DNA of 64,000 nt from Paenibacillus guangzhouensis (GCF_009363075.1 NZ_CP045293.1:4030001-4094000); one strand, 5' to 3'. Positions 50,197 through 59,584 are shown, numbered from the stretch's first letter. Translations and numbers: made by a program. The notes: generated by a model from the letters alone, not told the origin.

Positions 50197-51147
50197 ATGA
50201 AGACGACAAATTTCACTCTACAAGATGAGGAACAATTCAATCTCTATATCTACCAATGGCAACCTGACACCGATGATGTTGCTTCTTATAAAGGCGTTGT
50301 TCAAATCGCGCACGGCATGGCCGAAACGGCTGCACGATATGCTAGATTCGCCGAAGCATTGACGGAGCAAGGCTATTTCGTCTATGCCCACGACCATCGA
50401 GGGCATGGTCGAACCGCAGCTTCAACGGCGGATTTAGGCCACCCAGGAGACGACGGCTTCAACTGGAAAGTGAAGAACATGGCCCAAGTTAGCATGCATA
50501 TCCGCAATACGCATCCAACGCTTCCCCTCTATTTGATGGGACACAGCATGGGGTCGTTCCTCACCCAGAAATATATGTATGAATATCCGCATCTGGTGGA
50601 TGGCATTATTCTATCCGGGACGAACGGTCCAAGAGGATTGCTAGGCGCAGGACGTACCCTTGCGAAGCTCGAAATGTCCCTGCGCGGCGAACGGCATCCG
50701 AGCACGCTGCTCAATGCGATGTCGTTCGGCTCATTCAACCGTGCATTTCGCCCTACGCGGACAGGATTCGACTGGCTGTCTCGTGACGCGGCTGAAGTCG
50801 ATAAATTCATTGCCGATCCATTCTGCGGATTCCTGTGCACGTCGGGTTTCTTCTATCATTTCTTCGGCCTGCTCCAAGAGATCCATCAACCTGCCCAAAT
50901 GCAGCGGATTCCGAAGGATTTGCCCATCTATGTCTTCTCTGGGGATCAAGATCCTGTCGGACTGCATGGGAAAGGGGTTCGGCAGCTGCTGAAGCTCTAT
51001 CAAGAGCTCGGACTATCCAATGTGCGCTCGAAACTGTATCGCGATGGGCGTCATGAAATGTTGAACGAGACGAACCGGGATGAAGTGACAAGCGATACGA
51101 TTGCTTGGTTGAACCATCAAGTGGAATCCCGTGCCATGCAAGCCTAG
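50197..51147 (+). CDS. Alpha/beta hydrolase (lysophospholipase/monoglyceride lipase-like)
   Basis: A 316-residue hydrolase. I use the ATG at 50197 because GAGAGAGG lies 9 bases upstream; the ATG at 50188 overlaps it. The serine-aminopeptidase-like (Hydrolase_4) fold has the oxyanion motif VQIAHGMAETAARYARFAEA, the nucleophile in YLMGHSMGSFLTQKYMYEYP (GHSMG), the catalytic Asp in SGDQDPVG and the His in YRDGRHEMLNETNR. No signal peptide, so it is cytosolic. It probably hydrolyses monoacylglycerols or lysophospholipids. Confidence 0.92.
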   Translation: MKTTNFTLQDEEQFNLYIYQWQPDTDDVASYKGVVQIAHGMAETAARYARFAEALTEQGYFVYAHDHRGHGRTAASTADLGHPGDDGFNWKVKNMAQVSMHIRNTHPTLPLYLMGHSMGSFLTQKYMYEYPHLVDGIILSGTNGPRGLLGAGRTLAKLEMSLRGERHPSTLLNAMSFGSFNRAFRPTRTGFDWLSRDAAEVDKFIADPFCGFLCTSGFFYHFFGLLQEIHQPAQMQRIPKDLPIYVFSGDQDPVGLHGKGVRQLLKLYQELGLSNVRSKLYRDGRHEMLNETNRDEVTSDTIAWLNHQVESRAMQA

Positions 51148-51165
51148 TTTCAGATACGATACTAT

Positions 51166-51211
51166 ACGCCGCAAGACCGCAAAGAACTCTCCTTGCGGTC
51201 TTTTTTTTATT
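51166..51211 (+). terminator. Intrinsic terminator
   Basis: AGACCGCAA and TTGCGGTCT with a 10-base loop are followed by TTTTTTTAT. Confidence 0.88.
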
Positions 51212-51294
51212 GTTCGTGCAATTCATAAAGATTGTTGATCATAGCTGAAACAACATACCCTATTCTCGCGTCTTATCCTGTGGAGGTGGATTCT

Positions 51295-51738
51295 TTGAAA
51301 AAATATGTAATATACGCATTGGTTGTAGCAGTATTAATATCCATCTTGGTTGGCTGCGCTGAAAAAACACCACCGATCCCCAAGGTCATTGCAGAGAATA
51401 CGCAGATCCCTGTCAAGCAAAGCAGCTACTGTTGGGAAAGATTAGGCTGCGCGGACTATGCTGGAGGAAAAACGATGCTAAAAGGAACAGCTCCAACCGT
51501 TGTAACTTCGAAATCACGCATCGAAGTTTCATATGATTACAATCCTTCACCTAATGAACTCTCGATTCAGCAATTTCAAGACGAAGGAGCGGTTGATGTT
51601 CCATTTCAAGATGGGCATTTCATAGCCCCCACAGAAAAAGGTGTGTATTACTACGGGATTTCAGCCTCTTGGTCAACAAAGGACGGTAAGCATTCCAAAG
51701 GCAGCACCTCTTCCGTATTCGTCATAGAAGTCCAATAA
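51295..51738 (+). CDS. Small exported lipoprotein of unknown function
   Basis: A 147-residue protein starting at the TTG at 51295, determined by GGAGGTGG 6 bases upstream. The signal peptide (KKYVIYALVVAVLISILVGC) ends in lipobox VGC, so it is membrane-anchored outside. The mature region contains a Cys pair (YCWERLGCAD) and a beta-rich C-terminal domain (VYYYGISASWSTKDGKHSKG). I do not recognise the family. A terminator follows. Confidence 0.78.
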   Translation: MKKYVIYALVVAVLISILVGCAEKTPPIPKVIAENTQIPVKQSSYCWERLGCADYAGGKTMLKGTAPTVVTSKSRIEVSYDYNPSPNELSIQQFQDEGAVDVPFQDGHFIAPTEKGVYYYGISASWSTKDGKHSKGSTSSVFVIEVQ

Positions 51739-51791
51739 GGCCACGTAAGCTGCCTTGCACACAGCACCCCACTGAACGAATAACGAATACA

Positions 51792-51824
51792 AAAGACCAC
51801 TTGCACACACAAGTGGTCTCTCTC
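51792..51824. terminator. Terminator between the lipoprotein and B12-radical SAM genes
   Basis: AGACCACTTG and CAAGTGGTCT with a CACACA loop form a perfect stem between convergent genes, followed by CTCTCT on the plus strand and TTTTGTATT on the minus strand. Confidence 0.75.
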
Positions 51825-51834
51825 CATCACGCTC

Positions 51835-53601
51835 TTATTCCACAACCGCTGCAACGAGCGGCATCGTATAATAGACGGGCTTCTCTTGCTCATTCTGTTG
51901 ATACAGCACGATCAGCAAGGTCGGCTGTTCTTTCACCTGAGCCTCCGCCCCGGTCAATGCATGCAGATCGAACGGCAGCACCTCGATAACCGCATGTTTA
52001 TGCAGTTCTTTCTCGGAAAGGTTGAGCGCTGCAAAGTCTCCATTTACCCGCTCCGGATGCTCTGCGATCTCCTTGATATAGCCAGCCCATACATCCTTCT
52101 CCAGTGTGAAATCCCACCAGATTTTGCGCGGCTTGTACTTGTGATTCAAGAAGTAATCGAACTTCATCAGTCCTAAGATGATTTCCATCTGCTTGGTATC
52201 GCGGGATTGCAAGAAGCTGTAGAGCCTTGTGAACAAGTCTTCGAGCTGGTGACCAATCTTCTGCCAGCCTTGCCCTTCCCAATAATCGCCGAACGCTTGG
52301 AAGAAGTCGAACGCCGAGTCGAACTCCTGCGTAATCAAATATTCGAGCGTATGGTTCATTCGATGCGCGTTCCAATACTTTTCCAGCACATCCTCAACCC
52401 GTTTAATGCGTACAAGATCCGAGAACGGCAAAATATCGTTGCCTAGTATCTCATACGGCGCGTGGTCCATGTAAATATAGTTGTACTTGTGCGCATCGAT
52501 CCGCATGCCGGTCCCGCGCAGCATTTTGAGGAAGCCCAGTTGTAATTCTTCCGGACGCAGTGCGAACACATCGTTGAACGTCTTGCGGAACGTATCGTAA
52601 TCTTCGAGCGGCAGGCCGGCGATCAAATCCAAATGCTGGTCGATCTTCCCGCTGTCTTTAACCTTCTGGACCGTTCTTGTCAGTTTCGCAAAGTTCTGAC
52701 GGCGTTTCACGAGCTCATTCGTCTCATCATTCGTCGATTGAACGCCGATCTCGAAGCGGAAGACCCCTGGTGGTGCATTCTCCGCTAAGAAATCCAGCAC
52801 CTCCGGACGCATGATGTCTGCCGTAATCTCGAATTGGAACACGCATCCGCGGTGATTATCAATCAGGAACTGGAACATTTCCATCGCGTAATCCCGCTTA
52901 ATGTTGAAGGTCCGGTCTACGAACTTAATCAGCTTCGCGCCGTTGTCGATCAGATAGAGAATATCCGCCTTTGTCTTCTCAATATCAAAGTATCGAACGC
53001 CTACCTCAATCGAGGAGAGACAGAACTGACAACTGAACGGACAACCGCGGCTCGTCTCGAAATAGACAATGCGCTTCGATAGATCCGGCAAATCCTCCGC
53101 AAAACGGTGCGGTGATGGCACCTGTGCTAAGTCCAGCTTCGGCCGCCCCGGCATCATCACCACTTCGGATCCTTTGCGATACGCAAGTCCGTAGACGAAA
53201 TGATATTTTTGCGTTGTCTGAATTTCAGTCAAGAGCTGATGGAACGTCTCTTCCCCTTCGCCCATCACGATGAAATCCACATCCTGCAGACGGTCCATCC
53301 AGTACTCCGTGTCATACGAGACCTCCGGTCCACCGAGGATGATTTTGACTTCCGGCATAATTTTCTTCACCATGCTGATGACTTCGATTGTCTCTTCGAT
53401 ATTCCAGATATAGCAGGAGAACCCGATCACCTTAGGTTGGCGGCGGAATAAGTCGGACACGATGTTCATGACTGGATCTTTGATCGTATACTCCGCGATT
53501 TCAATGTCCGGGAAGTCTTTCTCACTGAATGCTTTGAGGAAGCGCAGTGCGAGTGATGTATGAATATATTTCGCATTTAGCGTAGATAGTACGACTTTCA
53601 T
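51835..53601 (-). CDS. B12-binding-domain radical SAM protein
   Basis: A 588-residue protein with an N-terminal Rossmann-type B12-binding domain (residues 1-140; VVLSTLNAKYIHTSLALRFL; IILGGPEVSYDTEYWMDRLQ). A radical SAM domain follows (residues 170-410) with the Fe-S motif in YFETSRGCPFSCQFCLSSIE (CxxxCxxC). The C-terminal DUF4080 region extends to residue 588. The missing H in the DxHxxG loop suggests cobalamin may bind base-off or not at all. Members are thought to modify RNA or peptides, but the substrate is unknown. Transcribed toward the convergent lipoprotein terminator. Confidence 0.9.
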   Translation of the reverse strand: MKVVLSTLNAKYIHTSLALRFLKAFSEKDFPDIEIAEYTIKDPVMNIVSDLFRRQPKVIGFSCYIWNIEETIEVISMVKKIMPEVKIILGGPEVSYDTEYWMDRLQDVDFIVMGEGEETFHQLLTEIQTTQKYHFVYGLAYRKGSEVVMMPGRPKLDLAQVPSPHRFAEDLPDLSKRIVYFETSRGCPFSCQFCLSSIEVGVRYFDIEKTKADILYLIDNGAKLIKFVDRTFNIKRDYAMEMFQFLIDNHRGCVFQFEITADIMRPEVLDFLAENAPPGVFRFEIGVQSTNDETNELVKRRQNFAKLTRTVQKVKDSGKIDQHLDLIAGLPLEDYDTFRKTFNDVFALRPEELQLGFLKMLRGTGMRIDAHKYNYIYMDHAPYEILGNDILPFSDLVRIKRVEDVLEKYWNAHRMNHTLEYLITQEFDSAFDFFQAFGDYWEGQGWQKIGHQLEDLFTRLYSFLQSRDTKQMEIILGLMKFDYFLNHKYKPRKIWWDFTLEKDVWAGYIKEIAEHPERVNGDFAALNLSEKELHKHAVIEVLPFDLHALTGAEAQVKEQPTLLIVLYQQNEQEKPVYYTMPLVAAVVE

Positions 53602-53683
53602 GGTGGTTTAACCTCGTTCTCTATTTGCAAATTTGTATTACTACTCTTATTAGAATGCTCTAATTCTATCAAATTTAGCCATT

Positions 53684-55483
53684 CTAGTCTTCAAACTCAT
53701 AGTTCTCCTGCATCTTCTTCTCTTGGAAAAATTGCAGGAACGGCGCACCGTAATTGCGGAACTTCTGCTCCCCGACCCCTTTGATGCGGAGCATCGCTTG
53801 TTCCGTTGCCGGGCACATCTCCGCCATCTCACGCAGCGTCGCATCGTTGAAAATAATATAAGGCGGCACCTTGGCTTTCGCAGCCAAATCGCGGCGAATG
53901 AGGCGAAGCTGCTCGAATAACGTCTCGTCCAGCGAACCCGGTGCGGCTTCCGGCTGCTTGTGCACCTTCTGGAACACTTGCCGCTGTCCTTTGAGCACTT
54001 CAACCGCGAGCGGCGCGATTTTGACAACCGGATATTGGCCTTCCGCAAGCGTCAGATATCCTTCGGCAATTAGGACATTGATCAGGTCGCTGATCTCCTT
54101 GTCCGTCGATTTGCGCATCACGCCGTAGGTTGGTAGCTGGTCGAACCGGTACTGCAGCACCTTCTTGTTTGCCGATCCCCGCAATACGCCGGCAATCATC
54201 GATACGCCGAACCGTTCGCGCATCCGGTGGATGCAAGAGAAGATTTTCTGCGCTTCAATCGTAATGTCAACGAGCTCTCGTTCGTCCTTGCACGAGCTGC
54301 AGATGCCGCAAGGCTTGCGTTCACCTTGATCTTCAAAATAATCGAGGATCGCGATATTCAAGCATTTCGGTGTGTAACAGTAGTCCACCATCGTCTGCAA
54401 TTTGCGATATTCATTCGATTTACGTTCGGGCGATTGCATATTCTGCTCAATTAAGAACTTCTGCGTAATGATATCTTGAGGACCGAAGAGCAGGATGCAT
54501 TCGCTTGATTCGCCATCGCGTCCCGCACGGCCCGCTTCTTGGACATAGGCCTCCATATTTTTCGGCATATTGTAGTGAATGACATAACGAACGTTGGACT
54601 TATCGATCCCCATGCCGAATGCATTCGTCGCTACCATGACCCGAATGTCGTCATATATAAAAGCTTCTTGGTTATGCGCGCGATCCTCATCCGATAGTCC
54701 TGCATGATATTTGCCGACATTCAGACCTTTACGGTGCATCGCCGTATGCAGCTCGTCCACATCCTTACGCGTTGCTGAGTAAATAATGCCCGGCTGGGAA
54801 GCATGCGTCTGCGCATAGTTCATCACGAAGTCCCGCTTGTTCTCACCGCGAAGCACCTGCATTGCCAAGTTGTCCCGTCCAAATCCCGTGACGAATAGAT
54901 TCGCATCGGTTAGTTCGAGCAGCCTTGCCATATCCTGCGTCACTTCCGGCGTCGCTGTCGCCGTGAATGCCGCTAGAATCGGTCTCGTCCGCAGACTGCG
55001 CACGAATGGCGCGATCGCCAAATAGCTCGTCCGGAAATCATGTCCCCACTGAGACACGCAGTGCGCCTCATCAATCGCAACACATGAGATATCGAGCGAG
55101 TCCACGCGTTGGCAGAACCAATCCGATTCAAGCCGTTCCGGAGCAACATAGAGCAGCTTCAACTCACCGCGCTGTGCTGCCGATAGCCGCTCGTTCACTT
55201 CACGCGCCGTTAGCGAGCTATTGATATACGCTGCCGGGATTCCGACTTCATTCAGGGCATCCACCTGATCCTTCATCAAGGAGATCAGTGGCGAAATCAC
55301 GAGCGTTGTTCCAGGATAGAGCACGGCTGGAATCTGATAACAAATCGACTTTCCTCCGCCTGTCGGCATAATGCCTAGCGTATCATGACCTTCGAGAAGA
55401 CTGGCAATAATCTTCTTCTGTCCTTCTCGGAAGGTCGGGTATCCGTAATATCGCTGCAAAGCCTGTTCAGCTTGCTTAAACAT
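53684..55483 (-). CDS. recQ: RecQ ATP-dependent DNA helicase
   Basis: A 599-residue 3'-5' DNA helicase. Visible helicase motifs are GIMPTGGGKSICYQIPAVLY (Walker A), LVISPLISLMKDQVDAL, the DEAH box in VAIDEAHCVSQWGHDFRTSY and AFTATATPEV. RQC zinc cysteines occur in YCYTPKCLN and CGICSSCKDE (four-Cys site). The C-terminal HRDC domain spans residues 515-590 (FEQLRLIRRDLAAKAKVPPY; MLRIKGVGEQKFRNYG). It unwinds recombination intermediates. The three-domain architecture is complete. Confidence 0.96.
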   Translation of the reverse strand: MFKQAEQALQRYYGYPTFREGQKKIIASLLEGHDTLGIMPTGGGKSICYQIPAVLYPGTTLVISPLISLMKDQVDALNEVGIPAAYINSSLTAREVNERLSAAQRGELKLLYVAPERLESDWFCQRVDSLDISCVAIDEAHCVSQWGHDFRTSYLAIAPFVRSLRTRPILAAFTATATPEVTQDMARLLELTDANLFVTGFGRDNLAMQVLRGENKRDFVMNYAQTHASQPGIIYSATRKDVDELHTAMHRKGLNVGKYHAGLSDEDRAHNQEAFIYDDIRVMVATNAFGMGIDKSNVRYVIHYNMPKNMEAYVQEAGRAGRDGESSECILLFGPQDIITQKFLIEQNMQSPERKSNEYRKLQTMVDYCYTPKCLNIAILDYFEDQGERKPCGICSSCKDERELVDITIEAQKIFSCIHRMRERFGVSMIAGVLRGSANKKVLQYRFDQLPTYGVMRKSTDKEISDLINVLIAEGYLTLAEGQYPVVKIAPLAVEVLKGQRQVFQKVHKQPEAAPGSLDETLFEQLRLIRRDLAAKAKVPPYIIFNDATLREMAEMCPATEQAMLRIKGVGEQKFRNYGAPFLQFFQEKKMQENYEFED

Positions 55484-55561
55484 GTAATCTCTCCCATGAC
55501 TGTGATCTTCATCTCTTTATTTTACCACAATCTATACGCAGTCGCTCATTTTCGAACGAGG

Positions 55562-56347
55562 TTAGAGCGGAGATTGCGAGTCACGATCCTGATCGAACGT
55601 GTAGTGAATCATCAGATGTGCTTCCTCCTCTTCCCCCGTCAGACCAACGGTCATACATAACGCCATCAGTTGGTACACGCCCATATATTGCTGCCGATTC
55701 AACCGATGAATGCGAAGGAGTGCGTCTTCCGCGACGGCTTTTGCTTTCTCTAAGCTATGGTGTTCGACGGCCTGAACAATTTCTTTCATCTTGTCCAGAT
55801 AATACACCGTCTTCCGCAGCGTGCTAATGAGGAGAATCTGTCTCACATGCATTGGCGAATAGAGCCGGTATCCATTGTCCGGATTCCTTACAGGATTCAG
55901 CAATCCTTCCTTCTCCCAATGCCTGATCGCTGAAGCCTGCACATGGGTTATTGCAGCCGCTTCCCCAATCGTCATCAGCCCCTTCATCGGTTTGCCTTGT
56001 ACGACCTGAAGCTCCGGATCCTGCAGCAGGGCTAACATCTGTCCCGCACTTCGTTTCTCTTCTTGCAGCTTCGACTGCTCTTCATTGATCAGCCAGAGCG
56101 CATTGTTAAGTTCAGCCTGTTGAATATATCGTAGTACCTCATAGGTCAACTTGAAGCCAAATCCGGGAATTAATGCTCGAAGACAACGAAAATAAGCCAA
56201 ATGAACCTGGGTATACCTGCGATACCCATTCTCCGATCGTTCCGGGGCAGGAATCACCCCCCACGATTCGTAATGCCTTAAGGCACTTGTACTTATTCGT
56301 AGCTCTCTCGCAATCTCGATAGGTTTGTAATATTCTTGCCCCTGCAT
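55562..56347 (-). CDS. Double-MerR-domain transcriptional regulator
   Basis: A 261-residue protein (ATG at 56347; the in-frame GTG at 56359 is an alternative). It contains two successive MerR-type helix-turn-helix units: residues about 6-60 (EIARELRISTSALRHYESWG) and about 125-180 (TIGEAAAITHVQASAIRHWE), each followed by an RY-type wing (NGYRRYT and NGYRLYS). They are linked by a helical segment (LNNALWLINEEQSKLQEEKR). This is an unusual, apparently duplicated DNA-binding layout; standard MerR proteins have one. The C-terminus is short and lacks a recognisable drug- or metal-sensor domain. It is divergent from the alpha/beta hydrolase, its likely target, with a dyad at 56383-56401 between them. 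Confidence 0.88.
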   Translation of the reverse strand: MQGQEYYKPIEIARELRISTSALRHYESWGVIPAPERSENGYRRYTQVHLAYFRCLRALIPGFGFKLTYEVLRYIQQAELNNALWLINEEQSKLQEEKRSAGQMLALLQDPELQVVQGKPMKGLMTIGEAAAITHVQASAIRHWEKEGLLNPVRNPDNGYRLYSPMHVRQILLISTLRKTVYYLDKMKEIVQAVEHHSLEKAKAVAEDALLRIHRLNRQQYMGVYQLMALCMTVGLTGEEEEAHLMIHYTFDQDRDSQSPL

Positions 56348-56382
56348 GGCTGATCTCACCCGCTCTTCATTTCACTTATTGA

Positions 56383-56401
56383 CCTTTACGTTACCTTAAG
56401 G
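56383..56401. promoter_or_regulatory. MerR-type dyad between divergent genes
   Basis: CCTTTACGT-T-ACCTTAAGG is a 19-base imperfect dyad (7 of 9 arm positions pair), 36 bases upstream of the double-MerR gene. Size and placement fit a MerR-family operator, but the corresponding -35/-10 pair is not clear. Confidence 0.45.
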
Positions 56402-56563
56402 AAACGCTTGATGCAAACCTTCAATTAAAACTTTAAAGTGCTTTGAGATGCTTCTTGAATATCATTTCTCGTTACATCAAGTTCAATTTATGGATACCTT
56501 CTCACTTGCATCAATGTAGTAGAGTAATTACTGTAACGATTTATGTCGACAGGAGGACTTGAG

Positions 56564-57427
56564 ATGATCCAAGCAAAAATGCATGATGGAAATCGGATCG
56601 AGATTGATGTAGCAGGAGAAGGGCCTAGTTTGCTGCTCCCCGTTAATACACAGAAGATTGAAGGCGCACAGGCAGAGGAAATGATGAAATGGGGCGTCGA
56701 TCCCGCTCTAGGGAGGTCCTTCGTCGATGGCCTCCGCGACAGCTATCGCGTCATTGCCTTCGACTACGAAGGTCATGTATTTAAGCATGCAAAACCTGAT
56801 ACGCTTACCCCTGCGAACATTGCAGCAGACTTCATAGCCATTGCAAACACAGCAGAGGCTGATACATTCGCCTATTATGGATACTCCTGGCTGGCGCTTA
56901 GCGGCATGCAGCTTGCTATTCGCACAAACCGACTCTCTGGCCTAATCATGGGCGGATACCCACCAATCGACGGACCCTACGAGGCAATGCTGGCTGTAAC
57001 GCAAGCGACGTATGATATGTCCCTCACCCCTAAGACGACCTCGAATGTCAAGACCGCTGAACCATGGGGTGGCAGCCCAGACGATGTTGATTGGTCACAG
57101 GTTGAAGTGACGATGAACGCGGAACAAACCCGGCAATTCGTTACCCTGTATGAGAGCTTACGGACATTCGATGACCGTGCTGCACAATCGTTGATTGCCT
57201 GCCCTAAACTATGCTTTGCCGGTACAGCAGACAAGATTGCATACAGCCCAAAATGGGGCGGTGTCCTCGTCGACATCATCAGTCCCCTGATCGATCGGCG
57301 CCATGAACTTGAGGCATACGGATGGGACGTCGCTGTGCTGGAAGGACTTGACCATACACAAGCTATGCAAGCTTCGAATGTGCTGCCGATCCTCCGTCCT
57401 TGGTTAGATCGGAACGTAAGCGTATGA
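56564..57427 (+). CDS. Alpha/beta hydrolase-fold protein
   Basis: A 287-residue protein starting at the ATG at 56564, preceded by AGGAGG 7 bases upstream. The fold is alpha/beta hydrolase: strands IEIDVAGEGPSLLLPV and YRVIAFDYEGHVFKHA, and a nucleophile-elbow-like FAYYGYSWLALSGMQLA. There a Ser follows Tyr-Gly-Tyr rather than the usual G-x-S-x-G. The C-terminal His region is GLDHTQAMQASNVLPI. Lacking a clean GxSxG, it may be a non-canonical or inactive member, or the Ser in YGYSW is the nucleophile. Divergent from the double-MerR regulator. Confidence 0.82.
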   Translation: MIQAKMHDGNRIEIDVAGEGPSLLLPVNTQKIEGAQAEEMMKWGVDPALGRSFVDGLRDSYRVIAFDYEGHVFKHAKPDTLTPANIAADFIAIANTAEADTFAYYGYSWLALSGMQLAIRTNRLSGLIMGGYPPIDGPYEAMLAVTQATYDMSLTPKTTSNVKTAEPWGGSPDDVDWSQVEVTMNAEQTRQFVTLYESLRTFDDRAAQSLIACPKLCFAGTADKIAYSPKWGGVLVDIISPLIDRRHELEAYGWDVAVLEGLDHTQAMQASNVLPILRPWLDRNVSV

Positions 57428-57429
57428 TA

Positions 57430-57479
57430 AGAAGACCTCCACCCACATGTGTCGTGTCCATGTGAATGGAGGTCTTCTC
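57430..57479. terminator. Terminator between convergent genes
   Basis: AGAAGACCTCCA and TGGAGGTCTTCT (12-base perfect arms) with an inner CACATGTG-type palindrome serve both the hydrolase gene and the ABC-2 permease gene. Confidence 0.85.
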
Positions 57480-57488
57480 GGCCAATAT

Positions 57489-58607
57489 CTACTCCCATTT
57501 AAATGTAAAGCTCGCCACGATAAATGCGACAATCATCCAAGCGCACAGGAGCAACCCTTCGCTCCACAGCTGCGTGATTCCTGCGCCGACATTCATTATC
57601 TGACGCAGCGCCGTACTGAGATGGGCAATCGGCAGCGCCTTGATGATCGGCTGCAGGAAAGCCGGCATGCTCTGTATCGGGAAGAACACGCCGCCGAGGA
57701 ACATCAGCGGGAAAGAGATGAAGCCTGCAATAGGGCCTGCGCTCTCCGGCGTCTTCGCGAGTCCCGCGATAATGAATCCGATCGCCATGAACGCGAGCGT
57801 TCCGATGATAACGAAGCCGAGCAACAGCGCCCAGGACCCATTCATTTGCGTGCCAAATCCAATGGAACCGATCAGCAGCAGGATGAGCGCCTGTGCCCCG
57901 TTCAAGATCAGCCGTGCCGTAATCTGCGCGGCGATGAACGTCGACGCTTGGAGCGGCGTGCTCTGCATCCGGCGCAGTACGCCGCGTTCCCGCCAGGAAG
58001 CGATCTGACCAGCGACGCCGTTCAAGTTGTTCGACATGATCATCATCGCGACGATCCCCGGGACGAGGAAGTCAATATATTTGAGATTCAGCGATTCGAT
58101 ACCCTTCGGTTCGATGGTCACCACCGGATTATATTTGACGAAGCTTTTGCTGATCCCGTCGACGACTTGGGATACGGCATTCAACGCTGCCCCGGACTTC
58201 TGGGCTTGTGTCTCGTCATAGTATACTTCGACATAGCCATGCTCCGCTGCGGCAGCCTCTGGGGAGGCCATCGCCTTATTCAACTTTTCGCCGTAGCCTT
58301 TGGGAATGACGATGACCATCTGATTATCGCCCTGACGAAGTTTCTCCATTGCTTCTTGCTGCGGTGTCTCCCGGTCCAGCTTCAACACTTCCTTCTGCTG
58401 ATCCATTGCGGCCACCAACGCTCTCGATTCCGTCGTCTGATCCAGATCGATCAGACCGCCATAAATACCTAGACTCCCATTGTTGCTGAACAGATAGCCG
58501 AACATCACCATAAAGAAGACGGGGAAGAACAACGTGAAGAACAACACTTGCTTATTGCGTCCGAATAACCGGAGCTGCGCGATCGTTAATTGGCCATAGG
58601 CTCTCAT
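57489..58607 (-). CDS. ABC-2-type exporter permease
   Basis: A 372-residue membrane protein. The N-terminal helix (VLFFTLFFPVFFMVMFGYLF) is followed by a large extracytoplasmic domain (to about residue 165). A cluster of C-terminal helices follows (IDFLVPGIVAMMIMSNNLNG; LILNGAQALILLLIGSIGFG; WALLLGFVIIGTLAFMAIGF). The conserved ABC2 signature (REQFTLWAE-like) is only weakly present. It overlaps the ATPase gene by 4 bases and would form a two-component exporter with it. Transport direction and substrate (drug, lipid or peptide) are unknown. Confidence 0.92.
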   Translation of the reverse strand: MRAYGQLTIAQLRLFGRNKQVLFFTLFFPVFFMVMFGYLFSNNGSLGIYGGLIDLDQTTESRALVAAMDQQKEVLKLDRETPQQEAMEKLRQGDNQMVIVIPKGYGEKLNKAMASPEAAAAEHGYVEVYYDETQAQKSGAALNAVSQVVDGISKSFVKYNPVVTIEPKGIESLNLKYIDFLVPGIVAMMIMSNNLNGVAGQIASWRERGVLRRMQSTPLQASTFIAAQITARLILNGAQALILLLIGSIGFGTQMNGSWALLLGFVIIGTLAFMAIGFIIAGLAKTPESAGPIAGFISFPLMFLGGVFFPIQSMPAFLQPIIKALPIAHLSTALRQIMNVGAGITQLWSEGLLLCAWMIVAFIVASFTFKWE

Positions 58608-59584
58608 TCTTCTCTCAAGCTCCTTCCAGTCATATGGATAAAGACATCTTCTAGCGTCGCTGTTCGCGTCAATAAGTCTGCGAACTGAATTTCCTGCAAC
58701 TTGCAGTGTTCAATGAAGTCCGTCAGGGTCTGTTGAAGATCGTCCGTATAGAGCACATACGTATCCTTGCGGAACTCTGCGATCCGTACCCCGCTAAGTG
58801 TCTGGAGTTCGCTCAGCAGCTGTTCCTTCCGTTCATCGTGCCAGTTTAATTCTTCAGGAATACGGAATTCAACCGCACTCTCTGAGTTCATATTCGAAAT
58901 GAGGTTCCGCGGTGTATCCAGCGCAATAATTTTCCCCTGATCCATCAGGCAAATGCGATCGCAGAGCAGCTGCGCTTCATCCATGTAATGCGTACTGATG
59001 ACGACTGTCTTGCCGTTATCGCGCATTTTCAGAATAATATCCCAAAGCGTGCGGCGCGCTTGCGGATCGAGCCCTGTCGTCGGTTCATCAAGGAACACAA
59101 CCTGGGGATCATTCACCAGTGCCAAGGCGATAGCTAGACGCTGCTTCTGCCCGCCGGATAGATTTTTCACCCGATCATTGAGTTTCTCTTCGAGCGTGAC
59201 ACTCGCAAGCAGCGGGCCGATCGGCACCGTATGCTCATAGAAGCTGGCATACATCTTCGTAATTTCCTTGACCTTTAAGAGCTCGAACAATGACGTCGAT
59301 TGCAGCTGCACGCCGATGACCGTCTTCACCTTGCCAAGATCCGTCCGGGTATCATAACCTGCAACCTTCGCACTGCCTTCATCTGGCTGCCGGAGCCCTT
59401 CGATCATCTCCATGGTCGTCGTCTTCCCTGCGCCATTCGGTCCGAGAAGCCCGAAGATCTCGCCTTTGCGCACCTGAAAATCGATGCCGTCTACCGCTGT
59501 AAAGGAACCATACCGTTTACGCAAGCCTTGCACATCAATAATTGTCTCATTCTGATCGCGATGCTGCTGTAGATTTGAAGTCAC
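58604..59584 (-). CDS. ABC transporter ATP-binding protein
   Basis: A 326-residue ATPase: Walker A GLLGPNGAGKTTTMEMIEGL, signature VKNLSGGQKQRLAIALALVN, Walker B VVFLDEPTTGLDPQARRTLW and the H-loop VVISTHYMDEAQLLCDRICL. A C-terminal extension of about 90 residues (LSGVRIAEFRKDTYVLYTDD) is typical of exporters of the ABC-2 drug/NatA group. It is the first gene of the pair with the permease. Preceded by AAGGAGGG. Confidence 0.95.
   Translation of the reverse strand: MTSNLQQHRDQNETIIDVQGLRKRYGSFTAVDGIDFQVRKGEIFGLLGPNGAGKTTTMEMIEGLRQPDEGSAKVAGYDTRTDLGKVKTVIGVQLQSTSLFELLKVKEITKMYASFYEHTVPIGPLLASVTLEEKLNDRVKNLSGGQKQRLAIALALVNDPQVVFLDEPTTGLDPQARRTLWDIILKMRDNGKTVVISTHYMDEAQLLCDRICLMDQGKIIALDTPRNLISNMNSESAVEFRIPEELNWHDERKEQLLSELQTLSGVRIAEFRKDTYVLYTDDLQQTLTDFIEHCKLQEIQFADLLTRTATLEDVFIHMTGRSLREE

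Noticed and set aside
53650-54048. Arg/Ser-rich 132-codon frame on the minus strand overlapping recQ.
   Set aside because: Same-strand frame shadow of recQ with biased composition.
57447-58472. A 341-codon plus-strand frame opposite the ABC-2 permease.
   Set aside because: Charged and repetitive composition as expected of a reverse-complement shadow; the permease on the other strand has clear membrane helices and operon context.
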